Assembly (NCBI GenBank): GCA_023415055.1
Contig: JAEZLZ010000014.1
Location: 1 to 26,900 of the forward strand
Reading direction: 5' to 3'
Length of the DNA: 26,900 bases
Origin: Bacillota bacterium
Lineage (GTDB): Bacteria > Bacillota > Clostridia > Lachnospirales > Lachnospiraceae
The notes below the pieces were generated by a model. That model had not been told where the DNA came from. It was given only the letters and a program-made list of their open reading frames with translations, and did no database searches. Position 1 is the stretch's first letter; the number at the start of each line of letters is the position of its first letter. Both the position numbers and the translations under genes were made by a program. Shown here in pieces: positions 22,891 through 26,900 of the stretch.

Positions 22891-23988
22891 ATGGACGAAA
22901 GTATAGTAAAGTTTACGGAGAGACTAAAAGAGTTATTAGTCTTTGCCGAAAAGAAGAAGAATGTTCTGGAATTTCAGGAAGTAAATGATTTCTTTGCTGA
23001 TATGGAGTTGGATCCACAAAGGATTGAAAAAATATATGATTTCCTTGACAAGCATAACGTAGATGTACTAAGAATATCCGAAGAGGATGAAGAAGAGGAC
23101 ATAATCCTGGAGGATGATGAGGATTTGGAGCCCCTAGATCTGACCATTCCAGAGGGAATCAGTATAGAAGATCCTGTTCGTATGTATCTGAAGGAGATTG
23201 GTAAGGTTCCTTTGCTCAATGCAGATGAGGAGATTGAACTTGCTAGAAAGATGGAGGAGGGTGATGATTACGCAAAGAAGCGTCTTGCAGAAGCCAACCT
23301 CCGACTGGTTGTAAGTATAGCCAAACGTTATGTCGGCAGAGGTATGCTTTTCCTGGATCTGATTCAGGAGGGTAATCTTGGTCTTATTAAGGCTGTAGAG
23401 AAGTTTGATTATCGCAAGGGTTACAAGTTCAGTACTTATGCTACCTGGTGGATCAGACAAGCTATCACAAGAGCGATCGCAGACCAGGCTAGAACGATTC
23501 GTATTCCGGTTCATATGGTAGAGACCATCAATAAGTTAACCCGTGTTCAACGTCAGCTTCTTCAGGAGTTGGGACGAGAACCGTCACCGGAGGAGATCTC
23601 CGAGGTCATGAATATGCCGGTTGACCGAGTCCGCGAGATACAGAAGATATCACAAGAACCGGTTTCCCTTGAGACTCCGATCGGTGAAGAGGAGGACAGC
23701 CATCTGGGAGACTTTATTCAGGATGATAATGTGCCGGTTCCCGCAGATGCTGCAGCCTTCACTCTGCTGAAAGAACAGTTGGTGGAGGTGTTGGGGACCT
23801 TAACTGAGAGAGAACAGAAGGTACTTAGACTTCGTTTTGGTTTGGATGACGGTCGTGCTCGTACATTGGAAGAGGTAGGGAAAGAGTTCAATGTAACCAG
23901 AGAGCGTATCCGTCAGATTGAAGCAAAGGCACTTCGTAAGCTGAGACATCCGAGCCGAAGCCGTAAACTCAAGGATTATCTTGAATAA
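22891..23988 (+). CDS. rpoD: Primary sigma factor RpoD/SigA
   Basis: This 365-residue housekeeping sigma factor directs RNA polymerase to TTGACA/TATAAT promoters, the type found throughout this window. Region 1.1 is short, followed by a very acidic stretch at about 62-80 (EEDEEEDIILEDDEDLE). Region 1.2 starts near residue 94 (DPVRMYLKEIGKVPLL); region 2 contains NLRLVVSIAKRYVGRGM, DLIQEGNLGLIKAVEKFD and the -10-binding FSTYATWWIRQAITRAI; region 3 follows; region 4 has LEEVGKEFNVTRERIRQIEAKALRKLRHP, the -35-binding helix-turn-helix. AAGGAAGG precedes the ATG. A branched terminator follows, so it ends the dgt-dnaG-rpoD transcript. Confidence 0.96.
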   Translation: MDESIVKFTERLKELLVFAEKKKNVLEFQEVNDFFADMELDPQRIEKIYDFLDKHNVDVLRISEEDEEEDIILEDDEDLEPLDLTIPEGISIEDPVRMYLKEIGKVPLLNADEEIELARKMEEGDDYAKKRLAEANLRLVVSIAKRYVGRGMLFLDLIQEGNLGLIKAVEKFDYRKGYKFSTYATWWIRQAITRAIADQARTIRIPVHMVETINKLTRVQRQLLQELGREPSPEEISEVMNMPVDRVREIQKISQEPVSLETPIGEEEDSHLGDFIQDDNVPVPADAAAFTLLKEQLVEVLGTLTEREQKVLRLRFGLDDGRARTLEEVGKEFNVTRERIRQIEAKALRKLRHPSRSRKLKDYLE

Positions 23989-24050
23989 AGTGATGATTTG
24001 TATCGATAAGACAACAGAATTGATTAGATAAGAATAAATAAGCATAGATT

Positions 24051-24123
24051 AGGGTGGTCATGAGTGGTTATACTCCGTGTAAGAGGTCGGAGTATTTAAG
24101 TCCCGGATGACCGCCCTGTTTTT
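24051..24123 (+). terminator. Branched terminator after rpoD
   Basis: AGGGTGGTCAT (24051-24061) pairs with ATGACCGCCCT (24107-24117) over 11 positions (one G-U), enclosing a second 8-bp stem ATACTCCG/CGGAGTAT (24070-24077, 24088-24095). GTTTTT follows (24118-24123). The rest of 23989-24273 shows no gene; a small AGGGA/TCCCT hairpin lies near 24209-24228. Confidence 0.8.
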
Positions 24124-24273
24124 GTATAGGTTAAGATTTTTTTTATGGAATTAAATCGTTAATAATGATAAAATATAGTAATATCAAAACACTTTCAGGA
24201 CAATGCATCAGGGAAAGAAGCTATCCCTTTATTCGAGACTGAAAAGATTATTTATTTACGATAGGAGAAATGT

Positions 24274-24987
24274 ATGCAGCTTTCAAAACGCTTACAGGCA
24301 GTAGCTGATCTTGTAACTCCGGGCAGCAGGGTGGCAGATATTGGATGCGATCACGCCTACACCTCAATCTATTTGGTTGAAAATGAAATAGCAAGTAAAG
24401 TCATTGCCATGGATGTCAATCAAGGACCGATTGACAGAGCGCAGGATAATATAAATAAATTCGGATATCAGACAAGAATTGAAACCCGAAAATCTAACGG
24501 CTTAGAGAAACTTACCATGGATGAGACGGATACGATCCTGATTGCAGGAATGGGGGGAGCACTTACCATTCAGATACTACAAGAAAAACCGGAGCTGTTG
24601 AGCAGAGTTCACGAATTGATACTTCAACCGCAGTCGGAGATCAACAAAGTAAGAAGGATGATTGTTGAACAGGGCTTTTTGATCGTACGGGAAAACATGG
24701 TTTATGAGGATGGAAAGTATTATATGATGATGCGTGCGGTGCCAAAAGAAACAGTAGCGGAACCGGAGCAATATAGATTAACGATGCAGGAGCATTTTCA
24801 TTACGGAAGACTTCTGCTGGAACATAGACACCCCGTACTCCTTGCGTTTCTTAACTGGGAGCTGGGCTTATTTCAAACCATTCAAAAAGATCTGATGTTT
24901 AAGCAGACACCGAATGCAAAAGCCAGAGAGAAAGAGCTGGAGGAGAAAATAGCACTGATTCACTGTGGTCTTAAATACTATAAATAA
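24274..24987 (+). CDS. trmK: tRNA (adenine22-N1)-methyltransferase
   Basis: This 237-residue Rossmann-fold methyltransferase modifies adenine 22 of tRNA using S-adenosylmethionine. Motif I is VADIGCDHAYTSIYL (20-34), then VIAMDVNQGPIDRAQDNI, the catalytic-region ILIAGMGGALTIQIL and ELILQPQS, all characteristic of TrmK. The C-terminal ~70 residues are a helical region seen in the family. AGGAG lies before the ATG. It follows rpoD, a conserved neighbour, but behind a terminator, so it has its own start. A 14-bp gap leads to the kinase gene. Confidence 0.92.
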   Translation: MQLSKRLQAVADLVTPGSRVADIGCDHAYTSIYLVENEIASKVIAMDVNQGPIDRAQDNINKFGYQTRIETRKSNGLEKLTMDETDTILIAGMGGALTIQILQEKPELLSRVHELILQPQSEINKVRRMIVEQGFLIVRENMVYEDGKYYMMMRAVPKETVAEPEQYRLTMQEHFHYGRLLLEHRHPVLLAFLNWELGLFQTIQKDLMFKQTPNAKAREKELEEKIALIHCGLKYYK

Positions 24988-25001
24988 GTGAGGTAAAGCA
25001 T

Positions 25002-26675
25002 ATGGACGTGAAGCAAAGTATGATCAAGATTGAGATTAATAGTAAAGAACACGAATATCCTTCCGGTACTACATTAATGGAAATAAGCAAAGATTTTCAG
25101 AAAGTTTATAACAGTCAGATAGTATTGGCTTTTGTGAATAATAAACTCAGAGAGCTTTTTAAGCACGTAAACGAGAGTTGCTCTATTCGATTCGTAACGG
25201 TAAGCGAGGATGCCGGTCATAAGACCTATCAGCGTGGTATGGTTCTTGTCATGCTAAAAGCGATTTATTCAGAGTTTGGCAATGAAAATGTGAATAAGGT
25301 GTCGGTAGAATATGCGATCAGCAATGGTCTTTTTTGTGACTATAAGGGAAACTATCCTCTGACAGAAGAACGTATTCTGGCTATAAAGAAGAGAATGGTA
25401 GAATTGGTCCAGAGAGATATTCCGTTTATGAAACGCAGCATCGGTACGGATGATGCAATCGAACTTTTCCGCCGCTATCGTATGTACGACAAAGAAAAGC
25501 TGTTCCGTTATCGTAGAGTTTCCAAAGCCAATATCTACAATCTGGACGGCTTTGAGGATTATTATTATGGATATATGCCGCCAAGATCAGGAATGTTGAA
25601 ATATTTCGATATTAAATTATACGAAGACGGAATATTATTGCTTTTACCGAATAAAAAGAATCCGACCGTTGTAGAACCATTTGTACCCCAGCCTAAGCTT
25701 TTTGATACTCTTAAGGAAGCAAATGAATGGGCCAGGATGATGGATGTTTCGAACGTCGGAGCCTTAAATGATATTATTTCAAAGGGAAATATGAACGAAT
25801 TAATTCTGGTTCAGGAAGCCCTTCAGGAGAAGAAGATTAGTGACATTGCTGAGAATATTAAAAGGGCCGGCCATAAAAAGTTCATTATGATTGCAGGGCC
25901 TTCTTCTTCCGGAAAAACTACCTTTTCTCATCGCTTAAGCATCCAGCTTAAGGCGCATGGCTTCAAGCCTCATCCGATCGCTGTGGATAATTATTTTGTG
26001 GATCGTGATAAGACACCCAGAGATGAGGATGGCAACTTTAATTTCGAGGTATTGGAAGCGATTGATACTGAGCAGTTCAATAAGGATATGACTGATCTTA
26101 TGAATGGTAAGACAGTAGAGATGCCGGTATTTAATTTTGTATCCGGTAAGAGGGAATACAAGGGTGATTTTCTTACCCTGGGACCGGACGATATTCTGGT
26201 GATTGAAGGCATTCATGGTTTGAATGATGCTCTTTCCTATTCGCTGCCCAGAGATAGTAAGTTCAAGATCTATATCAGTGCATTGACGCAGCTGAATATT
26301 GATGAACATAATCGAATTCCGACCACGGATGGTCGATTAATTCGGAGAATGGTCAGAGATGCTAGAACAAGAGGAGCTTCCGCTCAGAAGACGATTTCAA
26401 TGTGGCCTTCCGTTAGACGAGGGGAGGATGAGAATATCTTTCCGTTCCAGGAGGATGCGGATGTTATGTTTAATTCGGCTTTAATTTATGAACTATCCGT
26501 GCTAAAGCAGTATGCAGAGCCTATTTTGTTTGGAATTGATCGGAATTGTGCGGAATATGTAGAAGCAAAGAGACTGTTAAAATTTTTAGATTATTTTATT
26601 GGTGCACCCAGTGAGTCAGTGCCTAAGAATTCGATATTAAAAGAATTTGTTGGTGGTAGCTGTTTTAATGTATGA
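25002..26675 (+). CDS. TGS-domain nucleoside (uridine-type) kinase
   Basis: This 557-residue fusion protein is common in Clostridia. The N-terminal third resembles the start of threonyl-tRNA synthetase: a TGS domain (about 7-66; YPSGTTLMEISKDF, VLAFVNNKLREL) and a second-domain-like region with AGHKTYQRG and VEYAISNGLFCDY. The C-terminal half is a uridine kinase/phosphoribulokinase-type P-loop domain: Walker A GPSSSGKT (299-306), DNYFVDRDKTPRDEDG near 328-343 and VIEGIHGLND near 401-410. The catalytic part probably phosphorylates a nucleoside; the TGS part may sense nucleotide or RNA. GAGGT lies 8 nt before the ATG, 14 bp after trmK. Its stop lies about 6 bp from the convergent RNase P RNA gene. 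Confidence 0.88.
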   Translation: MDVKQSMIKIEINSKEHEYPSGTTLMEISKDFQKVYNSQIVLAFVNNKLRELFKHVNESCSIRFVTVSEDAGHKTYQRGMVLVMLKAIYSEFGNENVNKVSVEYAISNGLFCDYKGNYPLTEERILAIKKRMVELVQRDIPFMKRSIGTDDAIELFRRYRMYDKEKLFRYRRVSKANIYNLDGFEDYYYGYMPPRSGMLKYFDIKLYEDGILLLLPNKKNPTVVEPFVPQPKLFDTLKEANEWARMMDVSNVGALNDIISKGNMNELILVQEALQEKKISDIAENIKRAGHKKFIMIAGPSSSGKTTFSHRLSIQLKAHGFKPHPIAVDNYFVDRDKTPRDEDGNFNFEVLEAIDTEQFNKDMTDLMNGKTVEMPVFNFVSGKREYKGDFLTLGPDDILVIEGIHGLNDALSYSLPRDSKFKIYISALTQLNIDEHNRIPTTDGRLIRRMVRDARTRGASAQKTISMWPSVRRGEDENIFPFQEDADVMFNSALIYELSVLKQYAEPILFGIDRNCAEYVEAKRLLKFLDYFIGAPSESVPKNSILKEFVGGSCFNV

Positions 26676-26680
26676 GCAGC

Positions 26681-26900
26681 ACGATAAGCCGGGTTCTGTC
26701 ATGGATGATCATCTATCTTGACCACATGTTACCATGTGGCTCCAGCACCGCTCGCGTATGCAATACGCTTCGCAGGTACTACGCGACCTACCCTAAAGCA
26801 CGGCGGGCAACCGTATCGCTTTATGTTCGGTCTTGCTTCGAGTGGGGTTTACATAGCCCCTACTGTTACCAGTAAGGCGGTGGTCTCTTAAGCCACCTTT
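26681..26900 (-). ncRNA. rnpB: RNase P RNA, 3' part (gene continues past the window)
   Basis: Read on the minus strand this is the catalytic RNA of RNase P, which trims the 5' ends of tRNA precursors. Conserved pieces in order are AGAGACCACCGCC, TAAACCCCAC, GAAGCAAGACCGAAC, the GGTTGCCCGCC region, GGGTAGGTCGC, TAGATGATCATCC and the hallmark GACAGAACCCGGCTTAT at its 3' end (complement of 26684-26700). The GGTTGCCCGCC and GAACCCGGCTTAT arrangement resembles type A rather than Bacillus type B. The 3' end is placed near 26681 by similarity and may be off by several bases; the 5' half is outside the window. Confidence 0.93.

Noticed and set aside
24051..24123. T-box or riboswitch upstream of trmK
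   Set aside because: AGGGTGG at 24051 recalls part of a T-box but the rest of the motif is absent; the structure is a branched terminator directly after rpoD.
26672..26875. A 67-codon plus-strand open frame at the window end
   Set aside because: It lies wholly on the complement of RNase P RNA, whose conserved motifs explain the sequence, and it has no ribosome site or family features.
1..26900. CRISPR array, prophage or defence system
   Set aside because: No regularly spaced direct repeats with spacers, integrase, capsid, restriction or toxin-antitoxin genes were seen; all gene-sized frames are accounted for by the families listed.

Overview
The window looks like chromosomal DNA of a low-GC Gram-positive anaerobe of the Clostridia, most plausibly a Lachnospiraceae member (Lachnoclostridium/Anaerocolumna-like). 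The reasons are AT-rich genes with strong AGGAGG-type ribosome binding sites, the dgt-dnaG-rpoD-trmK gene order, an RNase P RNA with type A features, a FeoA/FeoB/Cys-rich peptide iron locus, and a lipoprotein-type branched-chain amino acid receptor. The genus is inferred from gene content only.

Layout. 1-2655 (minus strand) is the end of a cell-surface polysaccharide unit: a polyprenyl-phosphate sugar transferase followed by a LytR-CpsA-Psr ligase and a terminator. 2934-6529 (plus) is a protein quality-control block: membrane-anchored HtrA protease, a stand-alone ClpX with an N-terminal zinc finger, and a small acidic zinc-ribbon protein. 6530-11954 is a branched-chain amino acid ABC transporter. 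The receptor gene livK is separated from livHMGF by a terminator, a hairpin block and a second promoter. 12081-12701 is a cytidylate-kinase-like protein with a TTG start. 12839-16292 is one transcription unit (aminotransferase, hisC, CheY-like receiver, queH) running from a clear promoter to a clear terminator, with overlapping ATGA junctions. 16299-18909 is a Fur-type-operator-controlled ferrous iron uptake operon (feoA, feoB and a 47-residue Cys-rich membrane peptide). 19325-19691 is a broken CadD-family transporter gene that still has a good promoter. 19903-26675 is the macromolecular-synthesis cluster (dgt, dnaG, rpoD, trmK) plus a TGS-domain nucleoside kinase. The window ends inside the RNase P RNA gene on the minus strand, which converges on the kinase gene.

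Most coding content is ordinary housekeeping. The unusual material is mainly intergenic: a 107-bp near-palindrome with matching 9-bp ends, a tandem 23-bp operator-like repeat and a palindrome over the -10 box at livK, helically phased ACAAT boxes before htrA, an 11-codon micro-ORF in front of hisC, two related terminators, and the decayed cadD gene. I found no convincing new defence or mobile system, CRISPR array or tRNA. All family calls come from reading motifs in the translated sequence. No database search or folding program was run.
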